From: Amphiura filiformis
Taxonomy: Eukaryota; Echinodermata; Ophiuroidea; Amphilepidida; Amphiuridae
Length of the DNA: 64,000 nucleotides
Direction: 5' to 3'
Assembly: GCF_039555335.1 (NCBI RefSeq)
Contig: NC_092635.1
Coordinates: forward strand, 69,848,058-69,912,057
The notes beneath the pieces are model-generated. The model ran no database searches and was not told where the DNA came from. It saw only the letters and a program-made list of their open reading frames with translations. This document shows positions 27,101 to 42,100 of the stretch, piece after piece. The stretch's first letter is position 1; each line of letters opens with the position of its first letter. The translations under genes and the position numbers were made by a program.

Positions 27101-30100
27101 CTTGCTCTGTAATTATACCATTGTAAGAGTCCATTTCAAACATGGGACAGTTATCATTGGTATCACTGACTTGTACAATGACTGTGGTAGTTGAGGCTCT
27201 GTCAACAAACAGCAAAAACAATTATTTAAAAAAACCTGCACATCATATGTAATTAAAACTGGTGCTTATTCTAATAGCAGGTAAAGGCCTGGTTTTATAG
27301 GCCAAAGTGCCCATCTCTCTTTTTTTATAGTGATTTGGGGCCAGACTCTTCCATGTATAAAGCTGATGTGGGGGTGCACCACTCTTCCTGCACAACAAGT
27401 CTGTTTTCTGTGTCATATTTTATATGACAGGCTGTTTCAAAATTTTATACTGCAATTGTATTTAGTAATAAAGATTTCTACCAACATTCATTCACAGATG
27501 ACTTGGGACCAACATTGTTGAAAGACGTGTGAGAGATCGATGGCCGAGGGAAGGAGAGAGGAAACTTCCACCAGTTTGAAATATTGGGACAAAATTCACC
27601 ACAAGTTATGATGTGCATCTTCCATTTGGTTATTCTATTAAAAATCCACACTATTTTGTGGAAGATTTTGGAAATATCTTCCACAGGGGAGGTGATTTCA
27701 AATGGAATGAACATTAGCAGCTCCATTTGAAACTCTCCTCCCTTTGTGGAAGATTCAAGTTGAATCTTTCTCAGAGGGTGTATGAAATTCAAATGGAGCA
27801 GCCTAATGGGTTCATTCCATTTGAAATTCACACTACCCCTGTGGAAGATATTTCCAAAATCTTCCACAGGGGGAGTGTGGATTTTAAATGTATGGCCCAT
27901 TTGGCCTGTTTTACACCACAGTTTTCCGCATTCCTGCATTAATATTGAAAATTTTGTCCTAATAAAGTCATTTTGATAGCAGGTGCAGCATGACAATATT
28001 AGCAAATTCCCAACCCACATGAAATATTGTCTGACACGCCACTAGAGACAAAGAGAACAAGGATGATAATTTTGAACGGCTAGTGCAAAAAAGCCCTATC
28101 TGCAATAGCTGCCCCATAAACATTTGACAATTTCTGCATTCTATATTGTACACATATGACACCTGGCAGCTATTGCAGATAAGGCCTTACTTGATTGATT
28201 TTTCCAGTTTGTGCCATAAGCATTTCTTACCTTGGTGGATTGGCAAGCCTATCTTCAGCTTCTACAACCAATGTATACTCAGTGACAAGTTCAGCGTTAA
28301 TTGTATCAGAATTGAGAGAGATAACCCCATTAGTGGAATCTATTGTGAAGATATTACTGCCACCATTGTTCACAGATTTCAGACGATAGAAAATGTCATT
28401 GGAAGTAGTATCTTGTCGATAAGCAAAAACCTAAACATAAAAAAAAAAGTCAACAAATAAATGCAAATGAAATGTGAAATTTCGTATAGGATGAAACAAA
28501 GTATTTCAAAATAACATTGAGCAATCAACTATTGGAATAAATCATTGTTGGCAAAATGTTTGACAGAACCATAAAACTAAAAAAATAAGTATGTATAACC
28601 GCTGATACATTTACTGATGACCTACTTAACCCCATGAGCACTACTTGCCGATCTAACATTGCCTCTGATTGGTCAATTACATGATATCTTCACTTTAATC
28701 ACCAATCAGAATGGAGCTTTGCAAATAATTCACCTCAATTTTTTGTGTAGCAAAATTATTCTAACAATGGTACAAATCCAGTATCTACAAGTAAATAACA
28801 CCGCAGATATTGCCTTCTTACATTTGTTCTGTTGTTTTGCTCCCACAGTAAAACTATTATCTGTTGGTAATTAAGCATATACTGCATTGTTTTCTTAGAA
28901 GAGCTGCATTGTACTCACCTGTGTAACCATGGTACCAACATCATCACCCTCCATAATGGAAGCTTCATAATCAGGTGGGGAGAATACTGGAGCAAGACTA
29001 TCAGAGATGGTTACTATGACATCTGTACTGCTTGTAGGACAAGATGTATCATCTAATGAAACCTGATAATGACAAATATGAACCAGGAACAGTCCTTCAT
29101 TGAAATTAAGGTTGCAGGACTAGAACAACTACAGCAAATATGGTAACTATTTCAAGGTTCAAATCTAGCTACGTTATAGCTTAGGCAATAGAGTACCGAA
29201 GTGATGACGTCACAGAAAACTTTTTTTGCATTTTGTTGCATTCATTCCAGTTGTGGAAGATATAGGAAAGCCATAATACAGAGGGAGTGTCAGTTTCAAA
29301 GTTATTAACCAGTAGTGTAGCCAGCGGGGTGGCAGAGTGCCCCCCTGACAAAAAATGAAAGAAAAATGTGCCCCTCTGACAAAAAATAAAAGAGAAAATC
29401 TGGAGGGCAAAGGAAGAGAAAAGGGGCAAGGGCACCCAGATCATGGGCCAAAATAGTGCAAAATAAGCTATTCAGCATTTTGAATACCATGTATCGGTGG
29501 AGCATGATGAAAAACATCCACAGTCCAAATTTGATATAAAATTGGATCGATTGAGCCCATATTTATTGAATGAGCTAGAGTTTTTAAATATTGACGAGAC
29601 GTAGTCGAGTCCAATATTTTAAAACTCATAGCAGACCAATAAATATTGGGCGTAAAGCATCCAATTTTATCATTATTATGTGTTGGATCCAATATTTTCA
29701 CACACTTGGATTCATTAAAACATAATAATGGTGGGAATCGGACCATGAGGGCCCGAGATATGGTCCGCATGAATACCTAATTAGCCCCACTGAAATCAAT
29801 GTAAATTGGCCTGGTTCCAAACAGTTATGAACCAGGCCAATTTACACTGATTTAAATGGGGCTAATTAGGTATTCATGCAGCCATATCTCTGGCCCTCAT
29901 GATCCGATTCCCACTAAATTTGGACTGTGGATGTTTTTCATCATGTTCTACTGAAATATGGTCATGAAAATGCTAAAATGCAAAAAAGAAAATTTTATGA
30001 TGTCACACTTCAGTACTCCATGGAGCCAAATATGTTTGATCTTTCGATCCACCATCAATGCTTGGTTGATCCTTAATATTTAGGAAATATCAATATGCAT

Positions 30101-33100
30101 ATTCTGGGTTTCTCTACCAGAAGTCAGTTTACACTTATAATAGACGTATTACATAATAATAAATAAATAAAAAATAAATTTTGGATTTTATAAAGCACCT
30201 TTCTCCAGATCTTAGAGGACTCAAAGCGCTGTAATTTCGCTGCAAAGGCGAATCATCATAATCAGATCGCATCAACTAGGTTGCTGCCGAACGGCGCACA
30301 CCTATCCGCATTTAGATTGTAACATCCACCAATTATCTGTGCAGCTCCCCAAATTCCATTGGGTGAAGGAAGTTTTGATAACCAAACAACTAATCACCGA
30401 TTTTTTGCGATACAGGAGGAAACAGGAGATCCCGGAGAAAACCTGCGAGAGTGAGTATGGAATCGGGATAAACCAAGTGCACATGAGTCCTTGGGCTGCG
30501 CCGGGGCCCAAGGACTCATGTATATAATAGATACAGTTCAGAGGCTAATCCATCTCATTTGTTATGCAATACGCATATTGTATTGTGGGAAGGAATTTCG
30601 GTACAAATTGACATCCGGTAGAGAAACCCAGGATATGTGTATTGACTATTGTTAACTGTGATACCATTTAATCTTTGTGAACATGGACTTTGTGAACAAT
30701 TTAATTGAATGTCAAAAATTATTATTTGTGATAGTGTTTATTTTTTTTATCTTTCTACAAGTCTTGGCAACATCAAACAGATAAAATAATACAAAATCTT
30801 TGTTGCCCATTGTTTTGTACTGACCTTTAATGTGTAAACAGCACCATCCAATATTCCTGTTTGATTGACAAGTTTGATTGACATGTACAGTGATCTCACT
30901 TCTGATGGCGGTGTAGTCTGTACCAATTCAAAACTTGGATTGCCCACAGAACTTACAATCCCAGTAAATACCTACAGTAGTAAATCAAAAAAATATTATA
31001 TTACACATATGCACATATTTTAATGCTAATATTGGTCAAATGTCAAATATTGGTGCTTGCTGCTAAAATGTGGTTCTGGAAAAGAATACTAAACATCAGT
31101 CGGAAGGAGAAAAGAACAAACAGAAGCATCCATGAGGAACTTGATGTGAAGAGACAGCTGCTTGGAGAGTTGGTAACAAGAAAGTTAACCTACCTCGGTC
31201 ACATCCTCAGAGGAAGTGGCAGTGCACAAATACTTGGGGTAATAGAAGGAAAAGTGGAAGGGAAAAGGAAGAGGAAACAATGGTTTGACAACAAAGAATG
31301 GATAGAAATGAACCTAGTGCTAGCCAAGCATCTAGCTCAGAACAGAACAGCTTGGAAGAAGGAGATAAGGAGATGCAGCCAGATGGTAGCCAATCATCAG
31401 TAGTGAGAGCGGTCGAAGAAGATTGGTCAAAATTAAGAAAATGGTGGCCTAAAACAGGTTAAAAGGAAGATGCACATCACAAATTTTGGTCAAATTTGAT
31501 AAATTCAAACCATGGGGCAATTGTCCCCCACTACTTTTTTACGCTATATGCATCCTCTTTATTTCATCTTCCAGCTATCAGAAAATCGTTGATATCATTC
31601 TGTGTGTCAGCCTCAATTTGAATTACACAGAGTATTTGAGAAAGTATTGACATAATGTAACTGATCAAATCCTGACCTGAGCAACCAATATTAACTGTTC
31701 CAGATTCTCATCAACTACATCCACACATATATGCACACACAATTTGAATTACAGAGGTTTTGAACCAGTATTAACATAATGAACCAGTATTAACACCCGG
31801 CGTAACGAGACATTCCTCGCTGTCTGACGTCACAACACCTGACGTCATCAAAACATCATCAATCAGATGCCTGATGAAGTCCGAAGTTATCACACACAAC
31901 GTAGTAAAGTGAGTTGCAAATTTTAGATCCAGTATTAGATTATTTAATTTAAAAAATAACATTTTGAACTACTGGATGAATAATCTACACCAAGATATAA
32001 TGTAATTTATTGAGTCTAGATCCTTAGCAGCCAACATTAACTGTTTCAGATTCTCATCAACTACTTCCCCACATAATAATGCACTCAATTACACAGAGGA
32101 TTTAAGCATTGTATTAACATAGTGTAACTTACTGAGTCTGGATCCTGAGCAACCACCATTAATTGTTCCAGATTCTCATCAACTACATATACATCTTGTC
32201 TGGTTATGTTGCCATAGTAAATTGCCTTCTCAAACATAGGGCAATTATCATTAGCATCTGTCACTATCACAAACACACTAACTGTAGATGACCTGCATTG
32301 AAGTCAAATTTGAACAGCATTAGTATAGAAGAGTTCGTCGGTAGCAACACATAGTAGCGTATTGCGATTTCTCCCAATTTTCCGTTTCACATAGTGACGT
32401 AAAGGTTTAGAGCTAGCTCTATCCTATAATTGTTATTCCTTTTTGACTATTAAAGATACATTTTAATAGTTGAACCTTAAACTTCAACTTCAAATTAATC
32501 GGGCCATTGAGATATTAGAGGAGTATCGACTCCGTTATTAGTAACATATCCTTCAAACACATTTTTCTCGGAAAAGGTTGACCTATGATGTCACATGTTT
32601 ACATAGACAAACAAGTATCTAGACCATCAACTGCCCATCCCTTATCATTGTGTTATGTGAAGCCAAATATCCATGGTGATTTTGACCGGATGACATGAGT
32701 AACCATGCACTGTGAAATAGAAGCCCCTCAATGCTTACATTTCTGAAAATAAAGCTGCCCTCATTTTTTATGTCTTTGCCAAAATTGTTGCTATGCAGTG
32801 TTAACCAAATGCATCAAAGTTGGTGGTCTAGATACTTTTTAGTCTGGGCACGTTTAAATTCAGGATGCCCCTGTAGTGTTTCACACAAGGTAAATAATAC
32901 AGAATGCAGGGAGTTCTATTTTTTCCAATTTATGGTAATGAATATCAAGTGTTTCATCTTAGTATTGAAGTAATGGACGCGTAGCGGCCATTGCGCTGCG
33001 CTTGAGGGGGATGTGCTCCGCTGCAGAATTTGAAGAATTTTGACAAATGAAGTCCCAATTGAAGGTTTCTCATTATATAATTCCTTACCTGATTGGATCC

Positions 33101-36100
33101 AGTCTTCTATCCTGGGCTTCTACTACCAATGTGTATAAGGCAACATCCTCTGCATTTAGAGTATCATCTTTGACTGTGATTTCTCCACTTGTTTCATCAA
33201 TTTGAAACTTGTTAATGCCATCATCTGAAGATGATCTTATGCTATATACAATGTCCTGAGTATTATCAAAGGTTTCTGCTGAAACCTGCAAATATAATAT
33301 CAAAATATAGTTAGGCACAATTGCCACTGTGCATATTATATGCAAAGTAGGAAGACCAATGCCCATATTCCAACACATCTTCTAAGAAAGAGTAAAACTA
33401 AAACATTAATGTTCATTTACATTACCCAAACTGTAGTGTTACAATCAAAATTTAATATTCTAGACATTTGTAAAGTAAAAGTCCAGCGATTGTTAAAATT
33501 TAAATAGAAAGATTCTATTAAAAATGATTTAGTAGTTTTAAATTTAAAGGTCAGCAGACAAATCAAGGATGTATAAATTGTAATTACCGTGACAACTGGT
33601 GTATCAACAGGACTTCCTTCTTCTACTGATGCAGTGTATTCTTCTTGGTCAAACATTGGTGACAGGTTTGTTGCAGTTATATTAACATTTGCAACACTAG
33701 CACTACTAGTACAGATTGGTTGAGTTATGTCGGATAGTAACACCTAAAATAATATCATAATACAATTTAACAAGGGATATTAATAAATATGTGAACTGTT
33801 AGAAACAATAATAATAATAATAATAGCGACAAGGCACATATCCACTCAATTAAGAGCGCTCAAGGCACTAAAACAAAACAAACAAACAAAAACTAACAAG
33901 ACAAAGAAAACTGGAACTAAATTAAGAAACATAACTTAAGAATTACAGAATGTCTCTGACATAAGATGAGTTTTTAACAACTTTTAAACACAGTTACATT
34001 TTTAGCAGTTCTGATATAAATAGGCAGTTCATTCCATAGACGTGGAGCTGCGATTGCAAATGATCTGTCACCCCATGTGCGGTTGGATTTTCTTTCTTGA
34101 AGAAGTTGCATGTTTCCAGATCAAGCGCACGGGTGGGAACATAATGTAAAAGGAGTTCAGATAAATATAACGGAGCAATATCATTAATACATTTATATAC
34201 AATCAACATAAGTTTAAAAACAATTCTTTGTGTGACAGGAAGCCAATGCAGTTCCTTTAGGATTGGCGTGATATGGCAATATTTTCTGGTGAAAGTAAGA
34301 ATTGAGCGGCAGTGTTTTGAATTTTCTGAAGGCGATAGAGTTGGTTTGCTGGTAATCCATAAAGAAGTGCATTGTTGTTATCCAAACGAGAAGAGATGAA
34401 TGAGTGAATAATTTGTTCAGTAGCATCGCGACTTAGGTATTTGCGGATCCGGCTGATGTTACGTAGTTGAAGCGCTGAACAACGAATGACATTAGAGATA
34501 TGTGGTTGCATGGTCATGTGAGTGTCAAAAAATGCACCTAAATTGCGTGCTTTGGAAGATAAGGCAATTGCAGAGTCTCCGATGCAAACATTTTCAATGT
34601 TGATTTTAGAGAGCTGTTGGTGGGATCCAAACAGAAGAAATTCTGTTTTATCATCATTTAATTTCAAGAAGTTTGATTTCATCCAATTACGGATTTCACT
34701 GATACAAATTTCAAGAGAAGCAATTGCAGAATTAGCACTATGTTGAGAAGATTCAAATGATAAATAAAGTTGCGTGTCGTCCGCATAAACATGATAATGC
34801 AATTGATGGCGAAGAATGATATTCCGTACAGGGTAGGTGTAAATGGTAAACCACTGAGGTCCAAGTACAGAGCCTTGAGGCACAGAATAATCAAGAATGG
34901 TAGAATGAGAAGTAGCATTGCCAATGCGAACATATTATGCCTATTTGTAAGGTATGATTTACACCAGTCCAGGGCAAGATCTTGAATGCCAAGATAATAG
35001 TGAAGACGGGAAAGAAGAATATTGTGGTCAACAGTGTCAAATGCAGCACTTAAATCGAGAAGAATCAAAGCTGTGATTTGGCCATTGTCAAGTGATGTGA
35101 GAATGTCGTTATTAACTCTAAGAAGAGCAGTTTCTGTTCCATGGTAGTGTTTATAAGCTGATTGATAGGGATCTGATAGGGAAAATTTATTGATATGGTT
35201 TGAAATTCTGTTAGAAACAATTCTTTCAATTGTCTTTCCAAGAAATTTGAGATTGGATATAGGTCGGTAATTTTTGAAGATTTCTTTATCCAAAGTAGGT
35301 TTTTTAATAAGAGGACAAACATAAGCAGTTTTTTGACTTTGTGGAAAAATTCCTGTAAGAAGCGATTTGTTGACAATGTCAGTAATATATGGCACAAAAA
35401 TATCAATGTTGTCCTTAATTAGAGATGTAGGTAGAGGATCTAATTCACATGATTTCGATGGTGATTTCATGATGACTTTTCTAACCTCATCACAATCAGT
35501 GGGTGCGAAAGAATTCAATTTTGGTACAGACGAGCATGGATTTGATGTAGCACAGATAGGTTTGATAATGAATGTTTTCCGAATGGTTTCTATCTTCTCA
35601 CGGAAAAAATCAGCAAATTTAATTGCAAGTGATTCATCAGAATCAGAAGACGGTAGCACAGTTATTTTAGATTTTTGAAGAAGTCTGTCAATGACATTGA
35701 ACAGTTTCTTTTGATCACCCGCACTGTCACTAACTTGTGAAGAATAATATTCCACTTTTGCATTTTGGATCATATTTTTCACCAGGGCACGTTGATTTTG
35801 ATATTCCAGCCTGTAAACTTCAAGTTTCCCATTATTTCGCCACTTTCGTTCAAGCTGAAGATGAAGTACAATCTACATGATACATTGAAATGATTTACTT
35901 GACTAAATTCAACCTTTGAAACAATAATAGTGGAAACAGTTCATGTTTTGTCGACATTAGTTCAAAACAATCCACCCAACGTACTCTGAATTTTTGAGTT
36001 TGAAAATTGATTTAATTATATCATAGACATAGTAGCACACACTCAGTAGAAAAATTAGGAAGTAAAAAGAGTAAAAACTATTAATATAATTGTTCAAAGA

Positions 36101-39100
36101 TTTACCTGTATGGTGTAAGTCATATCAGGGACTAATTTGGAAAAGTCTCCCACTTTGATGTAATAGTCTTTTGTACTTCCAGCAGAACTTGGTGCTATTT
36201 CTACAGAAAATCCAGCTCCTGAATCATCTATTACATCTGTAATGCCAATGAACTGACCCTGCAAAAATGAATAAAACAACAGCATTTTAAATGCCATAAG
36301 ATTGTACAAAATCCACAATTTTATAATCATAATACTGAAATAGTAACATGTTTGTGTTGTCCATACTTACAATATCTTTATCTATAGCTGACAGAACCAA
36401 TCTCTGGCTGCTACTTGTAACATACACATCATGTGAAGATATCACACCAGTGAAAGCGGTATTCACAAATTCTGGACACTCATCATTTACATCAAGGATT
36501 TCAACAAACACAGTTGCTGTGGCAGACCTACAAAAACAAATTGATAGTTTGATGTTAACTTTCACAAATAATTCAAAATTTACATAAAAAAATAGAATTT
36601 AAACTAACCTCTTCTCAATGCCCTGTATAATTCCTTACCTGATTGGATCCTGTCTTCTATCCTGGGCTTCTACTACCAATGTGTATGAGGCAACATCCTC
36701 TGCATTTATAGTATCATCTTTGACTGTGATTTCTCCACTTGCTTCATTGATTTGAAACTTGTCAATACCACCATCTGAAGATGATCTTATGCTATATACA
36801 ATGTCCTGAGTATTATCGTAAGTTTCTGCTGAAACCTGCAAAGATATGAGAATAGTACTCAATTACAACGGGAGAAGGATGAAAAGTTTCATTGTGTTGA
36901 ATCTAACATTTGTAGTTGAGCAAAAATGCCACTGTACCGATACCTATATAATTTGCCGGGATAATTTGCAGCACATATCATTCAGAAAGTGTGGAGTTTC
37001 AAAGTGCAGTGTTAAAATCAAAATTTCTAAATATTTCCTAAACATAAGTCCTGTGATAATCAAAATCTAAATGCAGCAATTCTATTAAAACACATTGAGT
37101 AGTTTTGAATTTAAAGGTCAGCAGACAAATCAAGGATGTGTAAATTGTAATTACCGTGACAACTGGTGTATCAACAGCGCTTCCTTCTTCTACTAATGCA
37201 GTGTATTCTTCTTGGTCAAACACTGGTGAAAGGTTTGTTGCAGTTATGTCCACATTTGCAACACTAGTACAGATTGGTTGAGATGGGTCTGTTAGTGACA
37301 CCTAACATTATAATAGTACAAAGTCAATAGATATGAGCTATGTTATAAACAAGATGAACTAAAAATTGTATAATACATTGTAATATTGGTTTGTTCTGGT
37401 AGAAACCATTTACGTTTCTGGTTATTCTAATGATAATCCACTTACCATTTTCAGAATTTGTAAAATTCAAAATTAAGTTTGAAATTCTAGTGTATCATAA
37501 TACAGTGAAAATTAAGGAAATATAAATAACAAAAATATTAACAAGTATAAAGATTTACCTGTATGGTGTAAGTCATATCAGGGACTAATTTGGAAAAGTC
37601 TCCCACTTTAATGTAATAGTCTCTTGTATTTCCACCAGAACTTGGTGCAGTTTCTACAGTAAATCCAGCTCCTGAATTGTCTGTTACAGCTGTACTGCCA
37701 ATGAACCCACTCTACAAGAATAAAACAAAATAAAACATTTTTAAACCCCAAAATTTTTACAATGTCCACAATTTCATACTGATAATCCGACAATAACTTT
37801 TGTTGAGTGTTGTCCATACTTACAATATCTTTATCTGTAGCGGACAGAACCAATCTCTGGCTGCTACTTGTAACATACACATCATGTGAAGATATCACAC
37901 CAGTGAAAGCAGAATTCACAAATTCTGGACACTCATCATTTACATCAAGGATTTCAACAAACACAGTTGCAGTGGTAGACCTTCAAAAATAAAAAGATAG
38001 ATACTTGATGTAAACTTTTACACATGATTCAAAATTTACATACAAAATAGAATTTACACTAGCAATTAATTACGATCGTCAGCTTTAAGTTCCTCTTCTC
38101 AACTCCTGGTATACCTCCTTACCTGATTGGATCCAGTCTTCTATCCTGGGCTTCTACTACCAATGTATATAAGGCAACATCCTCTGCATTTATAGTATCA
38201 TCTTTGACTGTGATTTCTCCGCTAATTTCATTGATTTCAAACTTGTCAATGCCACCATCTGAAGATGATCTTATGCTATATACAATGTCCTGAGTATTAT
38301 CATAAGTTTCTGCTGAAACCTGCAGAGATATGAGAATATTACTCAATTACAAAGGGAGGATGAAAAATGTCATTGTGTTGAATCTAACATTTGTAGTTGA
38401 TAACTGCCACTGTGCCCATGCACATCTCATTTGCAGCGCATATCATTTCAGAAAGTGTGAAATTTCAAAGTGCAGTGTTAAAATCAACAATTTCTAAATA
38501 TTTCCAAAACATAAGTCCTGTGATAGTCAAAATCAAAATGGATGATTCTATTAAAACCAATTTCATAGCTTTAAATTTAAAGGTCAGCAGACAAATCAAG
38601 GATGTATAAATTGTAATTACCGTGACAACTGGTGTATCAACAGCGCTTCCCTCTTCTACTGATGCAGAGTATTCTTCTTGGTCAAATGTTGGTGAAAGGT
38701 TTGTTGCATTTATGTTCACATTTGCAACACTAGTAGTACAGAGTGGTTGAGTTGAGTCTGTTAGTGACACCTAAAACCATAATAATACAAAGTCAATAAA
38801 ATGGGATATGTTGTAAACAAGATGAACTAAATCTATATAATGCATTGTAATATTAGTTTGTGCATGTTATTTTTTGATGCAATTTCTGGTGGAAACGATT
38901 TATCACCTTATGTGTCTGGTAATTAGTTTTAATGATAATCCCGCTAACATTTTCAGAATTGGTAAAATTCAAAATTGAGCTTGAAAACAACAATTAAGTA
39001 CAACATAGTAAAAGGCTCCAGTGAAAATTAGGCTCCAGTAAAAATTTAAAGAAATAAAAAGAACAACTAGACTTAGCTGTGGTCTAAGACCACGAACACA

Positions 39101-42100
39101 GCCGTGTTGTGACCCCTTTATGACCTTTGACCCCAAAATATATGAAGACCCCCATAGACATTGGCTAATGTCAATGCATGTGTGCACGTGGCATCACTTT
39201 GACATGTTATTTGTGACAGAAGGGGCATTTTGAAGGTTTTTCGTCTCAGACCGGAAGTGACCCCTTCATGACCTTTGACCCCAAAATAAAAAATACCACA
39301 TTATACACTGGCTAACCACAATTCATGTGTGAACATACCGTTAATGTGCTATGTTTTCCTTAGCTAATAAAATTGTTTGAAGGTATTTCATTTTTTACCG
39401 GAAGTGACCCCTTAATGACATTTGACCCCAAATCTGTGTACACCCCATAGACAATGGGTAATAACAATGCATGTGTGTAAGTGGCATCACTCTCCTACGT
39501 AATTTGTGGGAGAAGATGCATTTTAAAGGTATTTCGTTTTATACCGGAAATGACCCCTTAATGAACTTTGACCCCAAATAAAAAATACCACATATACACT
39601 GGCTAACCGCAATTCATGTGTGAACATTCAGTTACTGTGCTATGTTTTTCTTAACTAATAAAATTTTTTGAAGGTATTTCATTTTATACCGGAAGTGACC
39701 GTTTAATGACCTTTGACCCCAAATCTGTGTACACCCCGTATACACTGGGTAATGACAATGCATAGGTGCAAGTGGTGTCACTGTCCCACGTAATTTGTGG
39801 GAGAAGATGCATTTTAAAGGTATTTCGTTTTATACCGGAAGTGACCCTTTAATGACCTTTGACCCAAAATTAAAAAAATACCACATATACACTGGGTAAC
39901 CACAATTCATGTGTGAACATACCGTTACTGTCCTGTTTTGTTTAGCTAATAAAAAAATTTGAAGGTATTTCGTTTTATACCGGAAGTGACCCTTAATGAC
40001 CTTTGACCCCAAATCTGTGTACACCACATAGACACTGGGTAATAACAATGCACATGTGTTAGTGGCGTTGCTGTCCTACGTAAGTTGTGGGAGAAGATGC
40101 ATTTTTAGTTGAAATCACGTTTTTGACCCATATGACCCCTGCGTGACCTTTGACCCCACAAGTTTCATGTGACATGTAGGGGCATGGTCAATGATCATTG
40201 TGACCAAGTTAGGTCAAAATCGATGTAAGCATGTGACTGCTAGAGTATATATAATGGTTGACAGAAGAAAGAAGAAGAAGAAGAAAGAACCTGTAAGAAA
40301 AAAGACACAGCCGTGACTAACGTCACGGCTGTGTAAAAACATGTGCATGTGTAAAGATTTACCTGTATGTTGTAAGTCATATCTGGGACTAATTTAGAAA
40401 AATCTCCCACTTTAATGTAATAGTCTCTTGTACTTCCAGCAGAACTTGGTGCCGTTTCTACAGTAAATCCAGCTCCTGAATTGTCTGTTACAGCTGTACT
40501 GCCAATGAACAGACCCTAAAAGAATAAAACAATGAACAACATTTTTAAAAACCCTAATATTTTATAATGTCCACAATTGCACACCCATAAATAACCCCCA
40601 CAATAACTTCTGTGTGTTATCCATACTTACAATATCTTTATCTGTAGCTGACAGAACCAATCTCTGGCTGGTACTGGTCACAACATAAACATCGTGTGAA
40701 GATATCAAACCAGTGAAAGCGGTATTCACAAATTCTGGACACTCATCATTTACATCAAGGATTTCAACAAACACAGTTGCTGTGGCAGACCTTCAAAAAT
40801 AAAAAGATACTTTGATGTAAACTTTTTACACATAATTCAAAATTTACATACAAGACTACATTACACTAACAATTTATCAAAATTATCAGATTTGAGTAGC
40901 TTTTCTCAATTCCCTGTATAATTCCTTACCTGATTGGATCCAGTCTTCTATCCTGGGCTTCTACTACCAATGTATATAAGGCAACATCCTCTGCATTTAT
41001 AGTATCATCTTTAACTGTGATTTCTCCACTTATTTCATCAATTTGAAACTTGTCAATGCCACCATCTGAAGATGATCTTATGCTATATACAATGTCCTGA
41101 GTATTATCATAAGTTTCTGCTGAAACCTGCAGAGACATGAGAATATCACTCAATTACAAACTGTCATTGTGTTGAATCTAACACCTGTAGTTGATAGCTG
41201 CCGCTGTGCCAATGCACATCTCATTTGCAGCGCATATCATTTCAGAAAGTGTAAAGTTTCAAAGTGCAGGGTTAAAATCCAAAATTGAAAGTTTCTATAT
41301 ATTTCCAAAAGATAAGTCCTGTGATAGTCAAAATTAAAATGGATGATTCTATTAAAACCAATTTCATAGCTTTAAATTTAAAGGTCAGCAAACAAATCAA
41401 GGATGTATCAATTACCGTGACAACTGGTGTATCAACAGCGCTTCCTTCTTCTACTGATGCAGTGTATTCTTCTTGGTCAAATACTGGTGAAAGGTTTGTT
41501 GCAGTTATGTCAACATTTGCAACACTAGTACAGAGTGGTTGAGATGGGTCTGTTAGTGATACCTAATATTATAATAGTACAAAGTCAATAAATATGAGGT
41601 ATGTTATCAACAAGATGAACTAAAATTTGTATAATGCATCATAATATTGCTTTGTTCAAGTTACATCAAATAAAAAGTCTGGTAGAAACCACTTAATATG
41701 TTTCTGGTACTAATGATAATCCACTTAATTTTTCAGAATTTGTAAAATTCAAAATTGAGTTTACAATTCAATTTTAAGTGTACCATAGTACAAGCCTGCA
41801 GTGAAAATTGAAGGAAATAAAAAAAAACAAATACAGATAATACATGTATAAAGATTTACCTGTATGGTGTAAGTCATATCAGGGACTAATTTGGAAAAGT
41901 CTCCCACTTTAATGTAATAGTCTCTTGTATTTCCACCAGAACTTGGTGCAGTTTCTACAGTAAATCCAGCTCCTGAATTGTCTGTTACAGTTGTAGTTCC
42001 AATGAACATACCCTGCAAGAATAAAACAAAGAACAGCATTTTAAAAAACCCTAATATTTTATAATGTCCACAATTGCAAACCCATAATTTGATAACAATA

